Program-made: the position numbers and the translations under genes
Notes under the pieces: model-generated
Told to the model about the DNA's origin: nothing
The model's database searches: none
What the model saw: only the letters and a program-made list of their open reading frames with translations
In this document: one piece after another, positions 1-5,411 of the stretch
Position numbering within the stretch: position 1 is the stretch's first letter
Layout of the letters: every line of letters starts with the position of its first letter
NCBI GenBank assembly: GCA_045648425.1
Contig: JAZRNV010000119.1
Span: 1 to 7,163, forward strand
Source: RGIG2206 sp045648425
GTDB lineage: Bacteria > Bacillota > Clostridia > Oscillospirales > Acutalibacteraceae
Length of the DNA stretch: 7,163 nt
Direction of reading: 5' to 3'

Positions 1-1
1 C

Positions 2-145
2 GACAGAGACAAGTGGAGAGAGGACACTCTTTCACCTTTCTATTATTCTGACGGCAGAGAACCCTCAATGCCTTGTTGTTCAAATCCTGATTACAAACCA
101 AGCGAACAACAAATTGACAACGTCAAAAAACTTCTTGAAAAATAA
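2..145 (+). CDS. C-terminal end of an unrecognised protein (5' end outside the window)
   Basis: An open frame runs from the first full codon of the window to a TAA at 143-145, giving 47 residues of a C-terminus. It contains the stretch SPFYYSDGREPSMPCCSNPD (about residues 11-30), with a CC pair, and ends in a charged helix-like tail (SEQQIDNVKKLLEK). The frame has no internal stop, and a well-formed hairpin terminator follows 10 bases after the stop, as expected for a real gene end. I do not recognise the family from this fragment and propose no function. It converges with queT on the opposite strand, and the two share the terminator between them. Confidence 0.6.
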   Translation, partial: DRDKWREDTLSPFYYSDGREPSMPCCSNPDYKPSEQQIDNVKKLLEK

Positions 146-154
146 ATCTATAAG

Positions 155-190
155 AAAAAACTCTTTCACAAATCTGTGAAAGAGGTTTTT
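155..190. terminator. Bidirectional intrinsic terminator between converging genes
   Basis: A perfect 10-bp stem (161-170 CTCTTTCACA with 175-184) closes a 4-base loop. On the plus strand it is followed by GTTTTT (185-190). On the minus strand it is followed by a run of six U residues (155-160). It can therefore end both the partial plus-strand gene and the queT transcript. Confidence 0.9.
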
Positions 191-191
191 A

Positions 192-692
192 TCATTTAAG
201 AATATCAATTTTTTGGGCAACCGACCAAACTCCGCTGCCAAGAATAACACAAACAATCAATTCTCCAATTGCCACCTCTGCCGCAGTTATCCAAAAGACC
301 GAGGCAAAGGCCTCTGCTCCCGAAAGCAGCGCAATCTCTGCACCCACTATAAGGGCATTGGATACAACGGGGGCCAGCATCGCCACCACGGGCAGCTTAA
401 AGACCGTCACCCTTCTGAAAAAGTAACCCGTCAAAGCTGCAATTAAAGTAGCCGCTGTGCCGCAAATAATATCAACCACGCCAAAGGGACTTGACAGATT
501 TGCCACAAGGCAACCCACCGCAAGGCCCGGAATGGCCGCAGGGGTCATCGCCGCCAACACACATAACCCCTCTGACAACCGAAATTGCACGGGACCGTAA
601 GCCAATCCCAGCGCCGCCGACAAATAGGTAAGCAGCGCATAAAGCGCAGCAATGATTCCTGCCGTAACGGTAAAACGCACCTGTTTTTTCAT
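192..692 (-). CDS. queT: QueT family queuosine-precursor transporter (ECF S component)
   Basis: This 166-residue, highly hydrophobic protein (about six TM segments) has the length and sequence pattern of the QueT family, the substrate-binding (S) component of group II ECF transporters. Such S components capture a queuosine precursor (preQ0, preQ1 or queuine) and work with a shared EcfA-EcfA'-EcfT module; no ecf genes are in this window. Family-like blocks are GPVQFRLSE (33-41), the glycine-rich stretch G60..ANLSSPFGVVD..CGTAATL (60-83), PVVSNALIVGAE (108-119) and the A-x-GE segment (141-144). The ATG at 690-692 is chosen because CGGAG (702-706) sits 9 bases upstream. The leader carries a probable preQ1-I riboswitch (703-741) that would mask this ribosome binding site, independently supporting the substrate. 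It probably shares a transcript with the membrane gene upstream. Family assignment is firm; the exact substrate form is inferred. Confidence 0.92.
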   Translation of the reverse strand: MKKQVRFTVTAGIIAALYALLTYLSAALGLAYGPVQFRLSEGLCVLAAMTPAAIPGLAVGCLVANLSSPFGVVDIICGTAATLIAALTGYFFRRVTVFKLPVVAMLAPVVSNALIVGAEIALLSGAEAFASVFWITAAEVAIGELIVCVILGSGVWSVAQKIDILK

Positions 693-702
693 TTTTCTTC
701 AC

Positions 703-741
703 TCCGTAGTTTTATTTTTTGTCAGGATTTTGCGAACTGAC
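703..741 (-). promoter_or_regulatory. preQ1-I riboswitch candidate controlling queT translation
   Basis: Read on the minus strand, GTCAG (741-737) pairs perfectly with CTGAC (725-721), closing an 11-base loop TTCGCAAAATC. The loop ends in the C expected to contact preQ1 just before the 3' strand of the stem. An A-rich tail follows (720-710), then CTA and CGGAG. The loop bases UUCG (736-733) can pair with CGGA (706-703), making a 4-bp pseudoknot (U-A, U-G, C-G, G-C) that includes the queT Shine-Dalgarno. This is the compact H-type pseudoknot layout of preQ1-I aptamers, and it sits directly ahead of a queT gene. No terminator hairpin is present, so control should be translational: ligand binding would hide the ribosome binding site. 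Judged by eye; no covariance model was run. Confidence 0.82.
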
Positions 742-749
742 ATTTTTAA

Positions 750-1448
750 CTAATCATTAAGCTCAAATTTTTGAGCCAAGCCCTTGAAGGCAGGGGTAAA
801 TTCAACATATTTTGTAAGCATTTTATCAAAAAAGCTTATTATAATTCCGTTAAAGGCGGTCATTACCAAAGTGCCGATGCCGATGCCGTTAAACTCACCG
901 AAAAAGAACAAGCTGAGCAACACCGACAAAGCAAGAGCGGTACAATCGTAACCGATTTTAAATTTGCCTATATCCACATTAAAATGAGCCGAAATGCCCT
1001 TTACGAAAAAGTCATAAACCTGTGGGTAAAGATAGGCCTTAAAAAACAGAGCCACCGCAAAAGAGGTAAGCACCATCCCCCCGGCCAGCATTGCAATGCG
1101 CCCCGCCATGGGAAGGGCTTGAGGGTCGGTTATTTCGGGGTTAAAAAGGGGAATAAACTTGCGAAAAGCATCCAACACTGCGCCATAAACAACGCAATTT
1201 AAAAATGATGTAAAATAAACCGCCTTCACTCGCTTTTTGATTATGCAAAAAACAATAAACAAAACGCCTTGAATAACATATTCCCACTGGCCAAAGCTCA
1301 GCGCGGGTATTTTTAAGCTCATAATGTATGCAGGGGCAACCACCATAGATACACCCAAATCTGCAGCCGCCGTCATTGACACGGAAAAGGCAATAAGAAT
1401 TATAGAAAAAAGGTAGGTTGCTTCGTTGTTAATTTTTATTTTTTTCAC
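750..1448 (-). CDS. YczE/YitT-like integral membrane protein (DUF6198-type), function unknown
   Basis: This 232-residue membrane protein has about six predicted TM segments (roughly 12-28, 56-72, 77-95, 116-138, 167-184 and 188-206). The motif ADLGVSM (29-35) after the first helix and the glycine-rich GIGIGTLVMTAFNG (188-201) before the last helix resemble the YczE/YitT superfamily, and I believe the DUF6198 group within it. No substrate is established for this group. The start is a GTG (1446-1448) with AGAGAGG about 9 bases upstream; no in-frame ATG lies near. Its stop is 9 bases before the preQ1 aptamer of queT, so the two are probably co-transcribed, with the riboswitch acting only on queT. 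The association suggests, but does not show, a transport role related to queuosine. The upstream promoter region carries a hairpin-rich insertion. The gene itself is certain; the subfamily name is moderately sure. Confidence 0.8.
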   Translation of the reverse strand: MKKIKINNEATYLFSIILIAFSVSMTAAADLGVSMVVAPAYIMSLKIPALSFGQWEYVIQGVLFIVFCIIKKRVKAVYFTSFLNCVVYGAVLDAFRKFIPLFNPEITDPQALPMAGRIAMLAGGMVLTSFAVALFFKAYLYPQVYDFFVKGISAHFNVDIGKFKIGYDCTALALSVLLSLFFFGEFNGIGIGTLVMTAFNGIIISFFDKMLTKYVEFTPAFKGLAQKFELND

Positions 1449-1484
1449 TTTGCACTTCCTCTCTTTTTTCTTTCAATAATGTGC

Positions 1485-1521
1485 ATTATAATGGTTATGG
1501 TTAGTCGAAACAAACTTGTTT
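1485..1521 (-). promoter_or_regulatory. Possible secondary promoter at the downstream edge of the hairpin element
   Basis: On the minus strand a perfect TATAAT (1490-1485) lies 17 bases after TTGTTT (about 1513-1508 onward within the TTGTTTCGAC arm, ending at the element edge). The -35 matches the consensus at only three positions. If active, it would replace the original promoter split by the element. It is a weak candidate read by eye. Confidence 0.3.
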
Positions 1522-1682
1522 CGACACAAAATCTTTGATTTTGCGGCAAATTTTCTTTGAAAATTTGTCCATATCCATTGCAATGAATGTTGTGCAAAAT
1601 TAAATCATAGAGTTTAATTTTGCTATATCCGCTTAAAAAGCGGCTTGTCGAAGCGCTTTCAAGCGTTTCGACAAGCAACAAT
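1493..1682. repeat. 190-bp hairpin-packed, MITE-like element flanked by 9-bp direct repeats
   Basis: Nearly every base lies in an inverted repeat: 1504-1525 (10-bp stem, GTCGAAACAA arm), 1527-1543 (7 bp), 1547-1567 (9 bp), palindrome CATTGCAATG at 1576-1585, 1594-1623 (11 bp), 1629-1643 (6 bp) and 1644-1675 (15 bp with one G-T pair). The two end hairpins share GTCGAAAC facing outward as imperfect terminal inverted repeats. The 9-mer CATTATAAT occurs on both sides, at 1484-1492 and 1683-1691, as a target-site duplication would. No protein gene is carried; the one open frame across it merely reads the palindromes. I infer a small non-autonomous mobile element. The alternative is a structured 5' leader RNA. 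I see no transposase nearby. Confidence 0.6.
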
Positions 1683-1683
1683 C

Positions 1684-1712
1684 ATTATAATCTCTATTTC
1701 TTCTTTTGTCAA
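1684..1712 (-). promoter_or_regulatory. Perfect consensus sigma-A promoter upstream of the DUF6198-queT unit
   Basis: On the minus strand TTGACA (1712-1707) and TATAAT (1689-1684) are separated by exactly 17 bases, a full match to the sigma-A consensus. Transcription would start near 1677, so the hairpin element would form a leader of about 230 bases before the GTG start. The -35 begins directly next to the terminator of the CBM9-like gene. The -10 hexamer lies inside the 9-bp sequence that is duplicated on the far side of the element. Confidence 0.8.
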
Positions 1713-1747
1713 CGAAAAAGACCGCATCCTTTTCAGAATGCGGTCTT
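1713..1747 (-). terminator. Intrinsic terminator of the CBM9-like gene
   Basis: A perfect 10-bp stem (1718-1727 AAGACCGCAT with 1738-1747) closes a 10-base loop. On the minus strand the stem ends in a run of U residues (GGTCTTTTTCG). It lies 13 bases past the stop codon of the surface-protein gene. Confidence 0.9.
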
Positions 1748-1760
1748 AATTAAAGGTTAA

Positions 1761-2960
1761 TTACTTCTTTTTCTTTTTGGTAACAACAAACACAACAACC
1801 ACTACGGCAGCCAGCAATACAACGCCGCCGATGATTATGCCGATAAGTGCACCGGTTGACAAACCGCCCTTATCGTCTTTTTTCTCTTCGCTTGCACCGA
1901 TAGTGTTGGTGGTGGTGTCACCTTCGTTATCGGTCTGACCGTCATCTGTATCCTGCTTGTCGCCTGTATCTGCAGCTTCGCTGGATAGGGTGGTATCGGG
2001 TGCTGAAGAAACCTCGGTAGAGGTTGGCTCAGAAGAGGGCTCAACTGAGGGTGCCGTTGAAGTGGGCTTGGATGTGGTGGATGAGGGCTTGGGAGAGGAT
2101 GCGGGCTTTGAGTTGGGGTCAAAATCTCTTAATCCTTCGCTAACTGTGTTAACAACCTTACGGGTTGACCAGGTTACACTTGAGCTATCCTTAAGCTTAA
2201 CGTTGTCAAACAGGTGGGTATACTCATATGCCCAATACTGAATGGACTCGTGAGGATAGGTGGCAGCATCTCGACCGTTGCCGTCATAGTCGTCATTAAT
2301 CTGAATGCAGGCGCCGATGGTGCCGGAAACGGGAATCATCTTGCCGTTCTTGTCTGTAAGGGGAATCTTAACCTCAACGATATATCCGTTTGAGCCGTTT
2401 TCTTTAGCTTTAGCAGAAGCTTTTTCACCAACGCTCTGCATAGCGTCGTTACCGATAAGAGATACGAAGCCGCCCATATCGATATGATTGCGCTGAACGC
2501 GATACTGAGCTGCATAAGAGTCGGCGGCCTGCAACTTGTTCCACTTTACCTTCTTGCCGTCTGCCTTTTGGTTGTAATCGAGATAGATTTCAACGCTATC
2601 GCTTTGGAATGTGTCCATTTCTACATGCTTGGTCTTATCTTCAACATTGATGTGTATGTAGAGATTGTTTGAATCCCAAGCAAAATAGGCCTCGCCGGTG
2701 GCACCCTTGTCAGGATCCATACCGTTTTGGTCTGATTGACAGCCAATGAGCATTTTGCTTGCACCGTCATAACCTGCCTCGCGGGTTGCAGAAGCATCAA
2801 TGGTGATGGTGCTGCCGGCTTTGGGAGCATCAACGCTGATGGGGCTGAATCCGTTTGCATCCTTCCAAGCTTGAGTATTGCCGACGGGGAATGCAAAAGC
2901 TGTAACGGTCAAAGACATAAGCATTATAAGTGCCAATGCGATTGAAATTATTTTTTTCAT
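1761..2960 (-). CDS. Secreted, membrane-anchored CBM9/DOMON-like carbohydrate-binding protein
   Basis: This 399-residue surface protein has a signal peptide (1-23, likely cut after AFA). A beta-rich domain follows at about 50-260 that resembles carbohydrate-binding module family 9: AYFAWDSNNLYIHINVEDKT (91-110), SDSVEIYLDYN (120-130), GYIVEVKIPL (192-201) and IGACIQINDDYD (215-226). A Ser/Thr/Pro-rich then Asp/Thr-rich linker (about 283-365) spans the wall. A GG-flanked TM helix (about 370-394) ends in KKKKK, giving a cytoplasmic anchor. No LPXTG motif and no catalytic domain are present, so it probably binds glycans at the cell surface or acts as a binding or sensing protein; the ligand is unknown. 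The ATG is supported by GGAGG 8 bases upstream. It is a single-gene unit with its own promoter and terminator. The canonical opening of CBM9 (IDG..E..W) is replaced by TITIDASATREAGYDG (51-66), so the assignment is good but not exact. Confidence 0.8.
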   Translation of the reverse strand: MKKIISIALALIMLMSLTVTAFAFPVGNTQAWKDANGFSPISVDAPKAGSTITIDASATREAGYDGASKMLIGCQSDQNGMDPDKGATGEAYFAWDSNNLYIHINVEDKTKHVEMDTFQSDSVEIYLDYNQKADGKKVKWNKLQAADSYAAQYRVQRNHIDMGGFVSLIGNDAMQSVGEKASAKAKENGSNGYIVEVKIPLTDKNGKMIPVSGTIGACIQINDDYDGNGRDAATYPHESIQYWAYEYTHLFDNVKLKDSSSVTWSTRKVVNTVSEGLRDFDPNSKPASSPKPSSTTSKPTSTAPSVEPSSEPTSTEVSSAPDTTLSSEAADTGDKQDTDDGQTDNEGDTTTNTIGASEEKKDDKGGLSTGALIGIIIGGVVLLAAVVVVVFVVTKKKKK

Positions 2961-2986
2961 TTGGAATACCTCCGTTTCTTTAACAC

Positions 2987-3015
2987 ATTATACACTAAAA
3001 GTTTATTCAGTTCAA
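2987..3015 (-). promoter_or_regulatory. Sigma-A promoter of the CBM9-like gene
   Basis: On the minus strand TTGAAC (3015-3010) and TATAAT (2992-2987) are 17 bases apart. The -10 is perfect; the -35 matches its first four positions. It sits about 30 bases ahead of the start codon and its GGAGG site. No convincing terminator for tadA is seen in the A/T-rich stretch 3016-3085, so some readthrough from tadA is possible. Confidence 0.7.
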
Positions 3016-3085
3016 TATGTTTTTTAAATAATCCTATATTTTTAGAAAAAAATGTTCACCGATTAGGGATAAACCGCAACTCCCT

Positions 3086-3547
3086 TTATCTTAATTTTTT
3101 AAAAAATGCTTCCAGCTGAGCTGAGCACTCATCCTCCAGAGCGGCGCCGTTTAAAAGAGGGTGATGATTGTAGGGCAGCTCAAACAAATTAAACAAACTG
3201 CCTGCCGAGCCCGCCTTAGGGTCTGCGGCTCCGTAAACCACTCGGTCGATTCGCGCGTTAACTATGGCCCCTGCACACATTGGGCAGGGCTCAAGGGTAA
3301 CATACAAAGTGCAACCCGTCAGTCGCCATCCCCCAAGGGCCTCGCAGGCGGCTGAAATGGCCTCTATCTCTGCGTGGGCAAGTGCGTTGCCCAATTCCTC
3401 CCGTCGGTTGCGGCCGGTTGCAATAATCTGATCACCCTTTACAATTACAGCCCCTACGGGCACCTCGCCCGATTCGGCAGCTTCTTCCGCCAAGGCGATG
3501 GCGCGGCCCATCATCAGCTTATCAAGTTCATTAATATATCCAGACAT
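3086..3547 (-). CDS. tadA: tRNA-specific adenosine deaminase TadA
   Basis: TadA deaminates A34 to inosine in the anticodon of tRNA-Arg(ACG), letting it read CGU, CGC and CGA; it is a cytosolic zinc enzyme. At 153 residues it has the usual length. The deaminase signature is complete: HAE at 58-60 (zinc ligand H58, proton-shuttle E60) and PCPMC at 87-91 (zinc ligands C88 and C91). GRN (45-47) and the family-like block VVYGAADPKAGSAGSL (103-118) are also present. The start at 3545-3547 is preferred over Met12/13 because GGAGGA lies 7 bases upstream, although this places its first 34 bp inside the end of the CPBP protease gene. The overlap implies translational coupling and a shared transcript. 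Identification is secure. Confidence 0.96.
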   Translation of the reverse strand: MSGYINELDKLMMGRAIALAEEAAESGEVPVGAVIVKGDQIIATGRNRREELGNALAHAEIEAISAACEALGGWRLTGCTLYVTLEPCPMCAGAIVNARIDRVVYGAADPKAGSAGSLFNLFELPYNHHPLLNGAALEDECSAQLEAFFKKLR

Positions 3548-4518
3548 ACCGTTCCTCCAAAGAATATGGCCGCTACAATATATCCCGGACTGAGCAGCGC
3601 GCTTTTTGCGCTTTCGGCCACGGTAAGCACTGCCTTTTCGCGGATGGGTGCAAAGGGATTTTTATAAAGCTTTTTGATAATGATAAAACCGACAATGCCC
3701 ATTATAAGATAAAGAGCAAAGCCCCCGTAGAGGAAAAGGGTTGATGCCAGCTCGGAGCCGCGGTCATCAAAAACCGAAGAAACTGCCGAGAAAAAGTTGT
3801 TGAGAAAATGTATGAGCACAGCCGGCCATATAGAATCGGTCACAACAGCAACGTAGCCAAGCACACATCCCAAGGCGGCAGCAAAGGGTATCTGCACCAG
3901 GTTGCCGTGCATCAAGCCGAAAAGCAGACCCGAGGCGATGATTGCATAGCCGTTGCCGTATTTTTTCATTGAGCCCATAATCACACCGCGGAAGGCAAAC
4001 TCCTCAACAAGGGCAGGCACAACCGAGATGGTAAATACATAAAGAGCGGCACCCCACAGCGTTGAGGGCAGCTCCATATCGGGGCTCTCAAGCTGAAGAC
4101 CAAAGTTCTGCAAAAGCTGCATAAATTTGCCCACAAGCAGGTTTATTACCATTGCGGCGCCAAGACCCATCATTATAAGAGGAAGGGAGCGAGCCGGCTT
4201 TTTCCACCTGAAAGAGATGATGCGGCACACCTTTTGCTTGGAAACGGCTGCACCTATTATGTAGGGAACCGTAAAAAGCAGCACCGAATAGGCAATCTGC
4301 TGAATCAAGCTGCCTATGGGACCGGTATAAAACCGCTCTGCCTCATAAGAAATGTTGCCGATTATTACAGCTGCTGCAAAGATTATGACAGAAACCGCCA
4401 GATTGGACAACGCAGCTGTAAGGCCCCATCGGGTGCCCTCTTTGCGGATTTGGTTCTTCATAAAGACCTTCTGCTCGTCAAGAGTGGCAGGTCTGAATTG
4501 TGGAGTTTGTTGGTACAA
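3514..4518 (-). CDS. CPBP family intramembrane metalloprotease (Abi/CAAX-like)
   Basis: This 334-residue, multi-helix membrane protein carries the three CPBP (Rce1-like) motifs: EEFAFR at 172-177 (EExxxR), FGLMH at 200-204 (FxxxH) and HFLNN at 237-241 (HxxxN). These supply the catalytic glutamate and metal-binding histidines inside the membrane. Family members cleave prenylated or other membrane-associated peptides, and some act in bacteriocin immunity; the substrate here is unknown. About eight TM segments are expected, with a soluble N-terminus of about 30 residues and a final TM segment at about 312-332. The start is a TTG (4516-4518) with AAAGGTGG 7 bases upstream; Met20 would be an alternative. 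It is the first gene of a two-gene unit with tadA, overlapping it by 34 bp, and is read from the left-facing promoter at 4550-4578. There is no bacteriocin gene beside it. Confidence 0.9.
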   Translation of the reverse strand: MYQQTPQFRPATLDEQKVFMKNQIRKEGTRWGLTAALSNLAVSVIIFAAAVIIGNISYEAERFYTGPIGSLIQQIAYSVLLFTVPYIIGAAVSKQKVCRIISFRWKKPARSLPLIMMGLGAAMVINLLVGKFMQLLQNFGLQLESPDMELPSTLWGAALYVFTISVVPALVEEFAFRGVIMGSMKKYGNGYAIIASGLLFGLMHGNLVQIPFAAALGCVLGYVAVVTDSIWPAVLIHFLNNFFSAVSSVFDDRGSELASTLFLYGGFALYLIMGIVGFIIIKKLYKNPFAPIREKAVLTVAESAKSALLSPGYIVAAIFFGGTVCLDILMNLIS

Positions 4519-4549
4519 GAGATTTCCACCTTTCCTTGGTTATATGTTA

Positions 4550-4578
4550 ATAATATTACATTCTTTTAACTATGTCAA
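4550..4578 (-). promoter_or_regulatory. Promoter of the CPBP-tadA unit
   Basis: On the minus strand a perfect TTGACA (4578-4573) and TATTAT (4555-4550, five of six) are separated by 17 bases. It lies about 30 bases upstream of the TTG start and faces away from the plus-strand promoter next to it. Confidence 0.75.
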
Positions 4579-4589
4579 ATAAAAAACAG

Positions 4590-4618
4590 TTGGCAAAAAG
4601 CTTATACGGTGTTATAAT
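4590..4618 (+). promoter_or_regulatory. Promoter of the rightward membrane-protein unit
   Basis: TTGGCA (4590-4595, five of six) and a perfect TATAAT (4613-4618) are 17 bases apart. The start codon at 4656 follows, with a predicted leader of about 30 bases. Its -35 lies only 11 bases from the -35 of the opposing promoter. Confidence 0.8.
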
Positions 4619-4655
4619 TAGGTAAATTCAGTTTATTATAGTTAAGAGGTATAAA

Positions 4656-5396
4656 ATGACTACGCTTTCAATTGTCTCGGTTATTTTGCTGGCTTTGCTT
4701 GTTCCCTTCTTCTTTGCCCTTCTTAAAAAGCAAGAGGGACGCATTGCCGTAAGGTGTGTCTGTGCCAGCGGCCAGCTTACCGTTGTTATGACCGTTATTC
4801 TTTTTGCATTTTTGCTGGCCCAAGAAAGTGTTATTTACAACAACGCTTTGACAGGGCTTTACGATGCCGAAAACATAGACCTGTTTTATATGTCAAAATG
4901 TGCAGGTGTTATGTCTGCCATCGCCTTTGCGGTTTCTTTAGGTTGCCTTGTGGGGGCCGCTTTAAAAACAAAACGCGTTTTGATTTTTGCCTCTGCCGCT
5001 ATTGCCGTAATCGGCGGCACGGTTTTGGCTCTTGCTTTAATTACCAAGCATTGCCCCACCGACTACTATGCTACGGTAGTGCCCGCCATCTTCGCTCAGG
5101 GCTGGTGCCTGTTGGTGCTTTGCGTCAACGCTCTTGCAGGCAGAGAAAAGGCCTGGCAAAGAATCACCGTTGCCCTTGTTAACCTTTTAAACTTTATTGT
5201 GGTTGCCGCCGTGGTGGTAGCCGTGGCTATGATTGCCAACGGTGTAACGCAAATTATTGACGACACTCAAAACATTATGGTGGTGCTTTTCGCCGTCGTT
5301 ATGGTGATTATTGCCATTCCCTCAATAGTAAATCTTATTTTCGCCGTTATTGACACTCTTGCTTTGGTTAAAAGCCAAAAAGCTGCAAAGCACTGA
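4656..5396 (+). CDS. Polytopic membrane protein of unknown family (about 7 TM)
   Basis: I do not recognise this 246-residue protein. It is almost entirely hydrophobic, with TM segments predicted near 4-23, 41-60, 84-103, 107-128, 138-158, 169-195 and 207-236. The short basic loop KKQEGR (24-29) and the Lys-rich C-terminus (KSQKAAKH) suggest cytoplasmic faces by the positive-inside rule. It has several cysteines (for example 34, 36, 82, 97, 133, 151 and 156) but no clear catalytic motif. The ATG is supported by AAGAGG six bases upstream and by the consensus promoter at 4590-4618. It is the first gene of a rightward set: the DUF975 gene starts 15 bases after its stop. The spacing implies co-transcription and a shared membrane role, but no function can be named. 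Confidence 0.85.
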   Translation: MTTLSIVSVILLALLVPFFFALLKKQEGRIAVRCVCASGQLTVVMTVILFAFLLAQESVIYNNALTGLYDAENIDLFYMSKCAGVMSAIAFAVSLGCLVGAALKTKRVLIFASAAIAVIGGTVLALALITKHCPTDYYATVVPAIFAQGWCLLVLCVNALAGREKAWQRITVALVNLLNFIVVAAVVVAVAMIANGVTQIIDDTQNIMVVLFAVVMVIIAIPSIVNLIFAVIDTLALVKSQKAAKH

Positions 5397-5411
5397 GAGG
5401 AGGGCTTTTAA

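Noticed and set aside
771..786. Small hairpin near the 3' end of the DUF6198-like gene
   Set aside because: The 7-bp stem has no U run on the minus strand and lies inside the coding frame before the riboswitch, so it is not a convincing terminator.
1445..1681. A 78-codon minus-strand frame across the hairpin element, with its stop overlapping the GTG of the DUF6198 gene (GTGA)
   Set aside because: It begins at a TTG with no ribosome binding site and reads directly through the palindromes; composition is not protein-like. The overlap with the GTG is probably chance.
1835..2122. Second minus-strand frame rich in Pro/His/Ser inside the surface-protein gene
   Set aside because: It is an out-of-frame reading of the repetitive Ser/Thr/Pro linker codons; the main frame has a signal peptide, domain and TM anchor.
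3016..3085. Possible terminator after tadA
   Set aside because: Only a 5-bp AGGGA/TCCCT pairing with a large loop is seen, and the U-rich stretch is too far away.
192..3547. Queuosine and inosine genes as one wobble-modification cluster
   Set aside because: queT and tadA are in separate transcription units with an unrelated surface-protein gene between them. The shared theme may be coincidence, and no queuosine biosynthesis gene is present.
3514..4518. Phage-defence or bacteriocin-immunity role for the CPBP (Abi-named) protease
   Set aside because: There is no bacteriocin, leader peptide, transporter or toxin gene nearby; the family name alone does not support it.
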